Source: Bryum argenteum (Eukaryota > Streptophyta > Bryopsida > Bryales > Bryaceae). Taken from it: a DNA stretch of 64,000 bases. This document shows positions 1 through 12,064 of this stretch, one piece after another (position 1 is the first letter of the stretch; each line of letters opens with the position of its first letter). The stretch covers positions 12,193,001 to 12,257,000 of the forward strand of contig CM073325.1 of the NCBI GenBank assembly GCA_037043015.1. Direction: 5' to 3'. The notes beneath the pieces were generated by a model, which did no database searches, was not told the DNA's origin, and saw only the letters and a list, made by a program, of their open reading frames with translations. A program made the translations under genes and the position numbers.

Positions 1-320
1 TCATGTCTCATCATGACACCAACTGGCCGTTACACATCACATATGTTTGCCAGTATAAGGATTGTACTAATACAACGGTACTATTAGAATAACTTAAAGG
101 ATAGTTAGTCGTAATCACATCCACTAACTCACCTCAATTGTTTATTCTTCAGATCAATCGAGTGCTAACCTCACCATGTATATAAACAATTGATTAGCTG
201 AATAGAAATTATTACATAAGTGGTCTTTGACCAATGATTCTCTACATGATATCAAAGCAAGATTTTATAGGATAGATATCTTTTCCCACATACTAGACCA
301 GCTTTTGTCACCTTAGTAAG

Positions 321-470
321 ATACATAGCTATCAAACTTGCAGCACCTCAGTAAAGTACAGAGCTATCGAACAAAGATTGGCAGTAACAATCCTCAATAA
401 AATACATAGCTATCAAACTTGCGGAACCTTAGTAAAATAAAAAGCTATCAAACAAGATTGGCAGTAACAA
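321..470. repeat. two-copy tandem repeat, period about 81 bp
   Basis: A unit beginning ATACATAGCTATCAAACTTG at 321 returns at 402 with a few substitutions. Both copies end in GATTGGCAGTAACAA. No coding potential is evident. Confidence 0.8.
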
Positions 471-2087
471 ACACTGAAGATGACAAATACAACCTCGAGA
501 ACCTTACAACACAGCTTTCAAAGAAAGTCCTTTCGGAGACACTTCCAAACTTAAAGGGAACCTAAACTTCATCGTTCGAAGCTTCAAAATGCGGAACATG
601 ATGGGTAGAGACAATGCTTGGAATTTGATAAAACCACCTCTAGGAATAGTTGTTCTCAGTGAACATGCTAAAATAACAACATTTGAAGTTCAGAAAATGT
701 AAGCCTTGACGATGATAGGAGTATCACTAAAGGAAAATGTCATACCATAGATAATCAATATTACAGAGTCTGATGAGTGTAAGAAGGTTTTCAAGCACTT
801 ACATGTTAACAGAACAAACTTACACAAGTTGATACTGAAGAGAAAACTTGCTAACCTTAAGATGGAAGAGCGTACTTCCGTGACCATTTCTTGCAGTGGC
901 TGAACAAACTTCTGAATGAGTTTGCATATGTAGGAAATACATCGACAGTGAAGTGTTAGTCAAGTATATACCTATAGCGTTGTAGAACCTCAAAAATCAA
1001 TCAGAAAAATCAGAGAGATGATATCGTATGGTTTGGCTAAGGCATATATACAGAAAGGAGGTCTAACTCGAGTACTAGTGCTAAGTAATTGGTTGTAGCT
1101 GAAAGAGCGAAGTGGGCCTTTAATGATCAGTATAGTAAAGTGCTGGTACCTTACAACAGTGATAGTGGCAGACAAGTCGTGTTAGCATAACCAATAGGCG
1201 TAACCAACTTTAAAGGCTTCGCCAACACTGTGATGCATGATCAATGTATTCAACCATTGTTGAACGAAGAGTAATTGTGATACAAGACAACATCTGGCAA
1301 GGGTTGAAAAATATGAGGCACGGTGATGAAAAAGCCTTGCTGACAAAGACTTGAATGAAAAGCAACTTCCTGAATTATAAACTAAGCTCCAACAACAAAG
1401 AAGGACACACAAGGTAAAGAAGGTATAAGAGTACCAACTGAGCCACTCTTTTCTGAATCCGTATCAATAAATAATAGTATCAAAAGAAATAAATTATTAT
1501 ATTTATCATTTTTTTGTATTTCTTCTCGTGTAATAAGCAATATTGGAGCCTACTTGATTAGTAGAATTTTAAGGAAAAGTAAAAGACATGATATTTTATT
1601 TCGATGTCTTTTGAAGCACAATTTAAAGAGTCACTCGTGAGTCATTAGGGATAAGTCATTATGTATTTCATCCGTACAATATTTTTTTTGGCTATTTCTA
1701 CTAGTGTTGAGAGCGAATGCTTTAACTTTATAATGATGTAAGTGATAAATTTCAAAGCTAGATTCACCTTGTTAAGAATTTTTGTGAGGTGGTGAATATT
1801 GGCCTCCTTCACCAGGATAATGCTATTTAAATATTAACTAATGACTCTGCTATTTAAATACTAACTAATGACTCTAGTGGAAAATTGTCCTCAATATAGA
1901 GAGCAAGTACAACCAAGAAAAAAGGAGGTGTATTAGAGTATTTTAAGCCATTAATGCAATTAATTTGGAGCCATTAGTGCAAAAAACAACAAATATCTTG
2001 GTGGATTGGAAATCAAGGGGCCATTATTGTAGAGAAGAGTAATCTAAGAGACAAGTCTCATGAAAGACCACGTTCTAGCTTAAAAGT
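471..2087. other. AT-rich spacer without a recognisable gene
   Basis: Only short open frames without family resemblance occur here. A 26-bp direct duplication (TATTTAAATA...AACTAATGACTCT) lies at about 1825-1875. I see no transposon ends or RNA genes. Confidence 0.6.
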
Positions 2088-2198
2088 GCATTACATCTAA
2101 TCAACAGCTTCAACATCAAAGTGAGCTCTTGCAGAGACGGTTAGCATTACATCTAATCAACAGCTTCAGCATCAAAGTCAGCTCTTGCAGGGACCAAA
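2088..2198. repeat. 56-bp tandem duplication flanking a CACTA element
   Basis: The unit GCATTACATCTAATCAACAG starts at 2088 and again at 2144. Its tail (GTGAGCTCTTGCAGGGACGG) appears a third time at 2997, directly after the transposon. The element therefore sits inside or at the edge of this small array. Confidence 0.8.
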
Positions 2199-2993
2199 CA
2201 CTAGTAGAAAATGGCACTAAAAATGACCGCCGTAATGACTTGACCATAATGACACAAAGTGCCAGTTTTAATTGTCCTTCTAATAACATCAAAATAAATT
2301 ATTATATGTGTCACTTTTTCTTTCTTTTAAAAAAAAGTTGTAATGAGCATACCACACCCTAATAGATTAGTAAATAATCGCGTGTTAAATTAAGAAAATC
2401 AAGAATCACTACATCACAAATGTACGTTATCTGAAGTAGCAGATGTATCATGTTTATAATAAGAAGCCATGGCCTATTTTCCTTGACATTGACGTAACAA
2501 TGTTTAATTACGCTTGACATTATGTACCATAGCCCGAAGAGCAGATTGTAATTCTTTCTTATCACGATCATCTTCACTCCTCCTCGGCCACTAATGCCAT
2601 ACCTGCGATTACTCTCGACCGATATTTTGCGGTTAAATTGCAACTGCACAGAAAAAGAAGCGTCCCAAATGATACTTGCTTACGATCAGCGTATCAATCA
2701 CAATCTGTAGGCATCATGTATTCTGTAGGCATCACGCATTCTGTAGGCATCACGCATTCGAACTGGAAATCCGGTTTATAATGAAAGAAACCCTAAATCA
2801 CCGACAGGATCTTCGAGATCGCACCGGCGTTCCCGACATTGGGAGCGTAGGCGTGGTCTGAAGGTCCCGTAAAAATCTAAGAAAAAGTGACAAATATAAT
2901 AATTTATTGTGATGTCATTAGAAGCACAATTAAAATATGCACTATGTGTTATTACGGTACGGCCGTCACTTTTAGTGCCATTTTCTACTAATA
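2199..2993. mobile_element. non-autonomous CACTA (En/Spm-type) element
   Basis: The left end reads CACTAGTAGAAAATGGCACT, the canonical plant CACTA terminus. The right end is its inverted copy, ending TTTTCTACTAATA where TTTTCTACTAGTG is expected. About 125 bp of subterminal sequence (2205-2345 against 2870-2988) are inverted copies of each other. A 3-bp target duplication AAA flanks it at 2196-2198 and 2994-2996. The roughly 500-bp interior encodes no transposase and carries an 18-bp triplication. The eroded right terminus suggests that it can no longer move. Confidence 0.82.
2704..2757. repeat. 18-bp minisatellite, three copies
   Basis: TCTGTAGGCATCAYGYAT is repeated three times exactly end to end inside the CACTA interior. 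It is short and probably arose by slippage. Confidence 0.85.
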
Positions 2994-3017
2994 AAAGTGA
3001 GCTCTTGCAGGGACGGT

Positions 3018-3615
3018 TAGCAAGCGTGTGCAGATCCTCCTAAGATACTAAGCGACTCTAGCTCGAAACTGATTAATTGCAAGCACCTCATCTTTAACTA
3101 CTCGTCATCCGCAATCTTCATCCTCTTTGCATGTCATTTGCTCTTTCATCTAATGTGCTAGTTTGCTAACCTCATCCGCAATGCTCATCAAGCTAGAGTG
3201 TTTGTGTTCAACGCTGGTCCAAACGCTTTGTGTCGCTGGTCCTTCCCCTTTTTATGCTAACATTGTCGGAAAGAGAGAGTAGTGTTCTATACCACCGTCT
3301 ATACTCAGTACAAGGGGTGTACTCCTTGCATGTACGGGTTGGTGTATTAGTGAAAAGTGGAGTTTTAAATGACTATACTTCGTGATTCTAGTAGTTTGGG
3401 GTAGAATAGTCTTGATATTACATTTCTCTTCAACTCCCTACTTTAAATGCAAATTGAGATTTTCATTTTTGACATAACTAGCTAGGTATTACATCCTCAA
3501 TCCAGTCTTTCAGAATCTCACTGCAATAATGTACCTCGGAAGAACATGTTTCGAAGATTCCACTTGAAAGCATCCAGAATTTGCTTCTAAAGAGTCAACG
3601 GTCACTCGATGTTTG
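3018..3615. other. spacer with nothing recognisable
   Basis: I see no convincing coding exon, repeat boundary or RNA gene in this stretch between the CACTA element and the coiled-coil fragment. Confidence 0.5.
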
Positions 3616-3618
3616 CAG

Positions 3619-4052
3619 CATCAGCGCGAGCAGATCAAGCAGATCAAGATGGAGCTTCAGGGGCACCTTCAACTCAAGAGCGAGAAGCTCAAAGGCTTGC
3701 TCCGAGAGCATGAGAAGGCCATGGCCGTGAAGTACTCGCAGCTGGAGATGCAGAGCCACCATGCAGGTAACCAATTCGCCACACAAGGGCGCTGCCCGGC
3801 CCTCGTAGACTTGGCTGTTTACAGAGTTGAAGACTTGTGTGGCCTTGTGGTGTGATCAGGTGGAGCTGGAGTTGCAGGAAGTGCTGGAGGAGCTGCAGTG
3901 AGGGGATTCAAGAGAAATGAGACTACGAATTCAGCCAAGGGGGTGGCTCCCAATTCGGCACCAGCTTGGAGCGGCATTTCCAGCAAGTGCGCGAGATCAA
4001 GGGAGACTTGGGGCAAGCAAGGGAGAAGCTCAATCTTCTGAAAAGAGGTTAA
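3619..4052 (+). pseudogene. remnant of a coiled-coil protein gene
   Basis: Three blocks in different frames look like exons of one coiled-coil protein. Block 1 (3619-3766) is preceded by TTTGCAG and followed by GTAACC and is rich in K, E, Q and L (for example EQIKQIKMELQGHLQLKSEK). Block 2 (3860-3898) encodes VELELQEVLEELQ and hits TGA at once. Block 3 (about 3918-4052) encodes LERHFQQVREIKGDLGQARE and ends in TAA. The heptad-like composition is visible, but I cannot name the family. Stops and frame changes between blocks, and the absence of any catalytic domain, suggest a dead or captured fragment. A live small gene with unusual splicing is the alternative. Confidence 0.45.
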
Positions 4053-4668
4053 ACTGCAGATGTTCAAGCCAAGCTCTCCAATCCCAATTCGTGGCGCCCA
4101 TCCCAAAAGCAAAGGTGTTCCATTCTGTTGCACATGAAGTCCTGAAGAGCATCATCTTTCAGGAGCGCGACCATCACCGCAATGTACTACTATATACAGT
4201 AGTATGTAAAAATACTATAATCTTATGACACTCTTTACTTCATTGTATTTTTATTTACGAAACCGCTCGCAGACCTCAGTTCATGAACATGGAAAGAGAA
4301 CTGTGAGAATTCTAGGCATCAAGATTCTCAATTGAAAGTTAATCACCTGCATCGATAGCAGCAGATATGCTTGCTGCTTGAAAACGTTTCTCTGAGCAGC
4401 AGGAACACAACATTTCATTGACATGATATGCTTTCAAAATTTTGAGTTTCAATTCCCATAATATGTGATACTGCCGCGAAGCAGGTATTCACTCCTCATA
4501 AAAATACATTGTTGGTCTACCGCCAGCAATAAAAGAATGTCACGGTCTTCTATGACACATTCTGCAGAATAACGGGAAAATCTCTGCAGTATGTACAAAT
4601 GGTCGTCTGGACCGTGTTCTAATATCTATCAAAACTTCTTGGAGAACTATAATTTGATTCCAGTTCGA

Positions 4669-7019
4669 CTACTTGTTTCTAGTGAAGCCTTCGGTCAGTG
4701 CATGTACTCTGCCTTTCAGCGGAGGAGGGATCTTCTCAATTGCCTCAAAAATAGCCTGCCACACAAGTACCAACATTTTAAAGGCACATCCTACAACCTT
4801 CCCAATGACTTTCATATCAAAAATCTGTGCCATCAGATGTCCATTGTAGCTTTTGTGAAGAAACCTAAGAGATTACCTTCTGTGAATACCGTGCAGAAAA
4901 GTGAATCAGAACTATATTCTGATTCTTAAATTTTTCCGCGTGCTCAAGGATCTGCAAGCAAGAAAGATTGAAACCATTTCAGGAGACTATGGAGAGATGG
5001 AATCCGACGAAGAGCATACATGATTTTACACTAGCAACGAATCCACAAAAGCTAAACCTACAGTTTAGTGAAACATAATCTTTTTAATAAAAAGTGATCT
5101 ACGTACCTGGAACAAATGCATATGACCATATTCGGTGGCGTTTGCCAAAGACATGTACTCATCCAAAAATGTTGACTGTGGCAAACAGACGATTCAAGCA
5201 AAAATCGAAAGCCGTCAGGATTCAGTCAAGTACTCTATCACCTCCTCTGCAACGCACGAGATATTCCTCCATGACAACTACTTGCTAGTCATAGATTGAG
5301 ATGACATGCCCATGATAACACTCGTAATTTCAAATGAACTTTATCTGTAGCTTGTAGCTTGTAAGAAACACCTACCTCCACGAACAGCAGCTTCGCATTT
5401 AAGATATCCTCATTCGCTGGATCCAGAAAGAAATTGCATGTAGTATCGCCCGTAAATGCAACCTCAGGAGTTTGAACAGATTCCGTGAGCTGCTCAGGTC
5501 AAGATAATCCTTAGCCCTTAGAACAAGACGTTGATGAAATTGCAATGCCCTACCCAGATTGATAGGCAGATAATAATGAAAAACTGTCTATGGAGCTTTA
5601 ACAGTACTAAATAAGCTATGAATAAAGAATGACATGTCTGTACCTGAACACCCGACATTCTCAAAGCTTTGAGTTCCTTCCCAGGAAGACTGGTGTACTC
5701 AGCTTTCAGCTTGTCCTTAACTGAGTAGATGACATACCCCTGACAAGGCACACGACATTGTTAGATTGGCAATCCATGATTGACAAAAAGCTTAACTCAT
5801 TTCACCATCGTTTTAATTACCTGGCTTGGCACAACATGATAGGTCTTGAAAGACTTCACAATGTATCCTTTGCCCAGATTGAACGTCCCTCCAATCTGGC
5901 ATCAGATGCACCACATGTTAGGGCAGCGCTTAAGACTACAAAAGAAAGTAGCTTCATCTCAAAAGGGAAACAGCAACTTACTTCCATTCCGATCAGATTG
6001 ACTGGCAATGGCGAATCGTCCAGACGTCGCTGCACTGCGAGAAGTTCCTCAACCACGGGCTTGATACAATTCGGCACAATCACCGTCGGCACCTTCCGCT
6101 TCAAGTGAGCTCGAGAGGCGATGTACATGGTAAGTCCACCCTGCCAATGTAGCAGCATCAGAAACAGATTCTCCACAAGGCTAGGAAAAAAACCATGAGG
6201 ATGAGAAAGAAGAGCTCACGATGTGGTCCATGTGCGCGTGAGTGATGAGAAGATACTCCTGTTCCACAGCTCGCTTCGGGCACCGACCGATATCGAAAGC
6301 AACCTTAAAAGCTGGAAGCATGACACACGTCTCTTGCCCTCCTACTGATACTCCTTCGATGGAGAATCCGCCGACCTCCATTGCTCCTGTTGTCGGGAGT
6401 CCAAGATTCCTTTGACCATAGCCGGGCCCTGGTCCTTCTGGACATTTCCCGCCAAGACAAGACTACTGTCAAGCAAAGTCTATAAAACTCAAAGCGCTTT
6501 ATAAGAAATGCTTCACTAGCAACATTTCACAAATTTCGAGAATCATAGCCACAAAAACACATCATCGCTTCTAAAAGCCAGGACAAACTCTAACCTTCCG
6601 ATCCGAGCTACACTGAATTTCGTCGCAAAGAATCTATAGCAAAGCGCTACCGGTGACTACTTTACGAAGTTCTTGTCTTATTAAGCTTTTCCAATTCTGT
6701 AACATTGCCTCTGCATCAATTTTTGCACTAGACGAATATCTACCTAGCTGCATTTTCCCCGGAGAATTGTACGAGCTTTTCCAGTGAAGCATTGAAATCG
6801 CTTACCAGATTTCAGAGCAGCTTCCACCGGAGCATTGAGCGCATTTGCAACCAGCGCGTTCGGTTTCGCGGAAGCTCGAATTGCCAATCCATCAAAGCAT
6901 TTGCGATTCTGCGGCATCTTCACGGGTGCGAAATTCCGCGAGAGAGTGTGCTTTTCAGCGTTTCCGTGGGAATTGCTTGCTAACGCCGCAATACTGCGCA
7001 GCTTCAGGAGAGATTGCAT
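4669..7019 (-). CDS. short-form tRNase Z with organellar presequence, nine exons
   Basis: The product would cut the 3' trailer from precursor tRNAs (tRNA 3' endonuclease of the metallo-beta-lactamase fold). Proposed exons, in gene order, are 6806-7019, 6220-6386, 5982-6140, 5821-5895, 5644-5739, 5376-5489, 5107-5175, 4877-4951 and 4669-4755; they total 1056 nt, 351 residues. Zinc ligands are visible: THAHMDH at about residues 120-126, TYHVVPSQ, AFTGDTT, GHMHLF and IHFSARY. The sequence from residue 74 follows plant TRZ1/TRZ2 closely. The first 72 residues (MQSLLKLRSIAALASNSHGN onwards) are rich in S, A, R, K and N and poor in acids, like a plastid or mitochondrial transit peptide; they join the body in phase through a 419-bp intron. 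ATG 6381 could give a cytosolic form if transcription or splicing skips exon 1. Confidence 0.93.
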
Positions 7020-7132
7020 CGTCGCTCCTCCTGTTGAGAATGATCGGGAGATTGAGCTTTCACCAATTTCCTCAGGGACGGACACCGGCAACTGCAGAAG
7101 AAGAAGACAATGGAGGCTTGATCACGGATCCC

Positions 7133-7141
7133 CTTTTTATA
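7133..7141 (-). promoter_or_regulatory. TATA box of the tRNase Z gene
   Basis: TATAAAAAG on the minus strand lies about 115 bp upstream of the ATG at 7019. That places a transcription start near 7105 and gives a 5' leader of roughly 85 nt. This is inferred from motif and position only. Confidence 0.5.
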
Positions 7142-8420
7142 CCTGCGGTCATAGGGCCTCGGTGGTAGGGATGGTATAATCTGCATTTCTCGAGGGTAGG
7201 AGTCAAAACCAAAACTAACGCCACGTAAAATGCCACGTTTTTGTTTATTAGAAGGTCTTGAAATTAGTCTTGAAAGTAGGGTTTAATAATATATTATATT
7301 GCAAATAATCTAAGAAATTGGGTCAATTATAAAAAATTGGGCTATATTTATTTTAACAATTGATCCGATTTACAAAGGAGCTTTCTTTTGCACAGTGTAT
7401 ATGATGAAAAGGATTGTGAAAGCAAATGTAAGATGTTCTATAATATGACTAGTATATACCCGTTTCCTCCGGACACGCAAAAGAAGAGAGTACTTGATTA
7501 ATTTGTGAGTAAGGTCCCCCTACTCCCAATGGGTGAGCTTTTTATCTGGTGTTCATCAAAAACTACCCCTCTAACCCAGGTTCCCTTGTTAATGGTCTCC
7601 TTCTTTTTTAAGATTTATAGCATGTCCTTTGTACTAAGTTCCCCATCCTCTATTTTGGTTTTCGGTCCTTCTCTATTTTTTTGTTAATAGTTCCCTATCT
7701 CTAAACTCCCGTTTTTGTTTGCCATATTTTGTTCCCGGTATCCATCCTTTCTTATGTTTCAGGTTCCGGTTCCCCAATCCTTTGTCCCTTGACCCCCCTT
7801 CTTGGTTTCATCATTTGTTTACTGTTCTTATTATTTGTTCATAGTTCCCATCATTCATTCTTGGTTCTCATTACTTGTTCCTTGTTCCCATCCTCCGTTC
7901 CTGACTCCCATCCTTTTAATAGTTGGTTCCTAGTTTCCCACCTATGATCCCATAATCTCCCGTCCACTTCTTCTTTGCTCCTATTTTCATGTTCCATATT
8001 CCTTGTCCCTTTTACTCCTTGTTAAGTTATTGGGATCTAATTTACTTCATAAAACAATCAAATACCAATTACGGTAACTCTATAAAATCTTTGAAGCTCT
8101 TCATGTCGTGTACACATGACCAAATGATGATGGCCATGACCATGCATGTATGGATCGCCAATGACAGATAAACAAGTTGTAGTCTTTTATATAGAGAAGA
8201 TGTAAAAAATGTAACCATACAATCTATTACCTAACTTGCAGATGTATTTACTCCAAATTGTAGAATTAAATTCCTAATTGATTGTGATATTGTAATGTTT
8301 AAAGTTAAATAGAAGGGTTTTATCTTTTGATGGAAAGAGAACATAATGTTTAAGAGGCCAAAAATTCATTGAAAAAGTGGATATATCTTGTGCCTCTTCA
8401 AATTCTTGTTTCAAGATGAA
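7142..8420. other. spacer containing a pyrimidine-rich tract
   Basis: About 7500-8000 is dominated by C and T on the plus strand, with degenerate GTTCCCATCC-like units; the open frames there are low-complexity artefacts. The rest is AT-rich with no gene seen. Confidence 0.55.
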
Positions 8421-8580
8421 TTACGGACACTTTACATGGAGAGTTGAGTTGTGCATGGGGTCGAAGTTGAACATGATTGGTCTTTTTTTGGACTACAAGA
8501 AATAGACCAATCACATTGAAAGGATCGTTGCCGTTCTTTGGCCCTATGCATCGCTTGACTTCCGTGTAAAGTGTCCCTTA
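8421..8580. mobile_element. Tourist-like MITE (TTA-flanked foldback)
   Basis: The 154-bp core at 8424-8577 starts CGGACACTTTACATGG and ends in the inverted CCGTGTAAAGTGTCCC. TTA flanks it at 8421-8423 and 8578-8580. The arms pair over most of the element, including GATTGGTCT near the centre. A TTA duplication fits the PIF/Harbinger superfamily. Confidence 0.75.
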
Positions 8581-10150
8581 AATACATGTCACATTGTTTT
8601 CACCTTGAAGGCACATGAAACCTTAAGAAAATGTTGTATTTTCACTTGAAGATATGTTCAAACCTTAAAAGATCCCCTTTGGGTTTTAAGACTTTTTTGC
8701 AACCTACTTATACCACTTAGAATAGTCGGAACCTTCCAACTTTTTTAATGTAAGAAAGCAATGGAGTAACCATTATGTGGTGAACATTTCAAGGCCATCT
8801 CATTTGTATTTGAATCAATAAAGAAGTTTGTGGTTTTGGACCCAAAATTGGGCCCTTCATGCAAGAGTAAGGGCCAATGAAAAGATTTAGGAGAAAAAGA
8901 GGTGCCAAGGACAATTCGTAAGGAGCAAAGGATTTCAATCCATACAAGATAGACCCTTCATAGTTATGTTAAAGATATTTGTAAGAGTTCACACAAACCA
9001 CACAATCAAGCGATGTGGCACGTATGATTGAACAAAAATTTAAATCTTCTAGCAAGGTAACTTGTGATAGCAACTCAACAACTAAATAAAGAGCCAGTTA
9101 ACAACCAATATTCTAGTCAAGTAGTTGGAATTACCACACTTTTGACAAAAGCTCTACATATGAGTGAATCCCGCTTTTGCAAAATGTATCCAACGTGAAT
9201 ACATGCTATTCTATGGGATATGAGAAAGTGAACACCACCTCAAGCACTTTAATAGCCCTACCAGAGCCTTGAGAAATGGGAGCCCAAAATTGAGAACCCA
9301 ATAGAGATGAGCATGCCTTTTTGTAGAAATATTTAACACCAAAAGTTGATTCTAGTCCTGAAAGCTACATTGTAAATGTATGAGTGTATCATAGGAAAGA
9401 TGCAACATGACCACTGTTTTAGACAAAAAAGTACCTGATATTTTTCATAGTTGACATATTGTCCCAAAAACCACAAGCAACTATGGAAGATCATTGCACA
9501 ATAAGGTGTATGAAGAGCACATTATTCCAAGAAACTTGTAAAGACATTTATGATGTCCATTTGTTATCAACAAAAAATCATTCATTGTGAACACTTCAGG
9601 ATGTTTCAACATTCGAGTTTTGCATAGTGAAATGCATGCACATATAGAAACTTATTCAACCATTTATTTCGGTCGAATATTTTTCTGTCTCCTCAATCAA
9701 AGAAACTGGAATGTAATTATCACCCAAAGCTGATCAACATTGTCATGGCCTCATAAAATAACGACACAAAAATCATATCACTCTGTTGCTCAGACTTGAT
9801 CACCTGCAAAATTTCCGTTTTACATCTTCTGTTCGTTCGCACTGAACATGTGTGGCCCCAATGTTGCTTCAAACACACATTTTCTTTGGAACCAAAACTG
9901 GAAACTCACCATTTCAGAACCAACTTCTCTCAGCACAATTGTTGCAGCTGAATAACCTAATGCCATGGGGTTGGCCTAATAATCTTCTCAGCGGACACTG
10001 CATCTCTGTGATGCAGGTTTCTGTTGAAAAACAGGCTCGTGCTTAGCGATAAGTACATGTTTAACAGAAACTCAGCTCCTCCAGAAATACAGTAAAGTGC
10101 TCAAAAAATGGATCATTTTTCAGCACAGGAAATCCATTTGGATGTAACCA
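8581..10150. other. AT-rich spacer, no gene seen
   Basis: Only short frames without family resemblance are present. Some phrases resemble the dispersed repeats found at 22 kb and 30 kb, so this is probably old repeat debris. Confidence 0.5.
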
Positions 10151-10154
10151 GTGA

Positions 10155-10330
10155 AAGGGAAAATTAGTCGAAAGATAGAGCAAGTGGAATCATCAATCTA
10201 TGATGAGTTATAAAGCTTTTGCAGTTGGAAGTATAGATGTTTCTAAAATGGTGCCCTAAAGTAACAATTTATAATGTCTACAGTGAGTATATCTGAGTGA
10301 AGCTATTATTATAGCTCTAAGTGACGATTA
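10155..10330 (+). repeat. dispersed repeat, copy 1
   Basis: The segment from GGGAAAATTAGTCGAAAG is recognisably the same sequence as 17247-17400. Shared phrases include AGAGCAAGTGGAATCATCAA and CCTAAAATGGTG-like runs. The boundaries are unclear and no terminal repeat is visible. Confidence 0.65.
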
Positions 10331-10551
10331 TTAGAGCTTCATTATGGGACCAGTAGGTCTAGAGATTGAAACTGAACCTCGTCTTTCGTCTTTCCACCAT
10401 CTCAAGTATGAGAATGCACTAAGACTCAACTATGACGATACTTACTATATTCTAGATTCCTTCTAAACGAGTGCGAACATGCCTTGTCTATTCGCCACAG
10501 ACATCGAACGGAATATAAGTGTTTTGCTGGGTGTACAGAGAACAGCTACCT

Positions 10552-12064
10552 TCACTTCATTTTGATCTCCACAGGAGTATCGACAACAACTTTGGATTTG
10601 TTCTTCCCTAGCCATGGCTTGGTCTCAGCAGTACTTGACCTGGAAGATTGACCCTGTAAGCAATTCAATAAGTTCAATGAAGTCGAAAGAAATGACAATA
10701 GAGGAGCGTTTTCTACCGAGTAAAAAGCTAATTCTCCTTGAAAGTGCATCATTGAGAGGACAAAAAGCGTTCAATGTTCTGGTCTTACCATGTCTTTCGC
10801 AGCAGGTGGCGGACGAGGTGCTCCTTGTTTATTCACCGATCGTTTCACTTGTTTTCCGGTGATCAGTTGGTAAAGTGGTGGAGGTTGTTCAGCTGTTTCA
10901 CCCCTTTTCAAACTCCATGAGATCGTTCAATGCCTCTAAGCCAGACATGAAGATAGAGTGCTATTATTCCTATACTGCTACTTTCAGACGTCTCGTTTAC
11001 ATTGCTGAGAGGCAACAAACTAGGAAGGAGTGAATGATGCTTGGAAAATATGGAGTCAGCCAATTACCCACTTGCTTTTCCGTGCTTGGATCCAGCAATT
11101 GCACCGGGGACCAGTCTGTTCGTCAAGGACATGGGAGTGAGGCCTGTGCCGGCCGGCTTGGCAGGGTTGGCAGCAGTGCATGATTTCGAGTGATGCTGGA
11201 AGGCCTTGGGAACAAAACGCCTCTTACAATGAGGGCACTGCTCCAAACTGGCTTCAAATGCTGCTCGGGCCCTGCATCAAGTGGCCGATTCCATTTTCAG
11301 AACATAACTTCGAAGGAAAACAGCCAATCGGCAGATCCGTTGGGAGCAAATGAGGTCATGTAATCAATCAATCAACGATGTCACTTACTATGAATTTAGT
11401 ACCAACCTTCAAAATCAGCATAACATTCTTAAGAAACTGCCTACAGCGTCTTGAGCTTTGCCAGTACCAGCACTCTAAAGCATCTGTCAAGATTTTTGAG
11501 TTACAGTATTGATACTACATGTATTATTGGGAGGGTGCAACTAGTATTTAGATGCTATGGAAAGTCTTGAATCCTCCTTATGTGGAACGGCCATATCAAA
11601 GCTTACTCGTCATTGAAGGCATCGACTTCTTGAGCGCTGGGAGCGCCACCACCAGCTTTGATCGGGGGCTCTTTTTCAGGAGGTGGTGGCAAAGGACGGC
11701 GATCCTTTTTAGGTTTCTGCTCTTCTTCCTGCAGCCACTTTTTCTGGCATTGTGGGATGTGGATAGGTAAGCTGCGCTGCACACCATCATTATTAGAGCC
11801 TCTCATCTGCCCCAACTGCCTACTGAAACCGGGATGATGAACTTATGAGAGTTTGAATTGATCTACAGCACCTGAATAATCAGTGAGGAGCGTTGCATAT
11901 CTAGCGTAAAAGACTCCCCACTCGGAAGCACATTAGGTCCAGTTGATGGACTGTATTGGAGTGGGGGATACTGACCTTTTGCTGCCGTATTCCTTGCTGC
12001 AGAGGTAGCAAACAAGCATGCGAGGTCGCTGCCCAGGTGCTCTCCGAGGAGTAGCATCTCCCAT
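10552..12064 (-). CDS. C2HC-type zinc-finger protein, five exons
   Basis: Proposed coding exons, in gene order, are 11976-12064, 11607-11771, 11072-11271, 10789-10892 and 10552-10653; they sum to 660 nt, 219 residues. Two C2HC fingers of the zf-C2HC_2 type are visible. The first is CYLCSKEYGSKSLPIHIPQC (residues 19-38); the second is CPHCKRR followed by AFQHHSKSC. A proline-rich linker (PLPPPPEKEPP) and a basic C-terminus (ending VEIKMK) surround them. The double finger resembles animal ZNF474/ZC2HC1-type and uncharacterised plant proteins; its biochemical role is unknown. The start ATG at 12064 is the first in the frame of the CYLC exon. Longer frames upstream on the same strand look like 5' untranslated or intron sequence. 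The 11072 donor (A|GTGGGT) was chosen because it alone keeps phase. Confidence 0.85.

Noticed and set aside
7505-8000. S/L/F-rich open frames resembling membrane proteins
   Set aside because: They come from the C/T-rich tract and lack any family similarity or intron structure.
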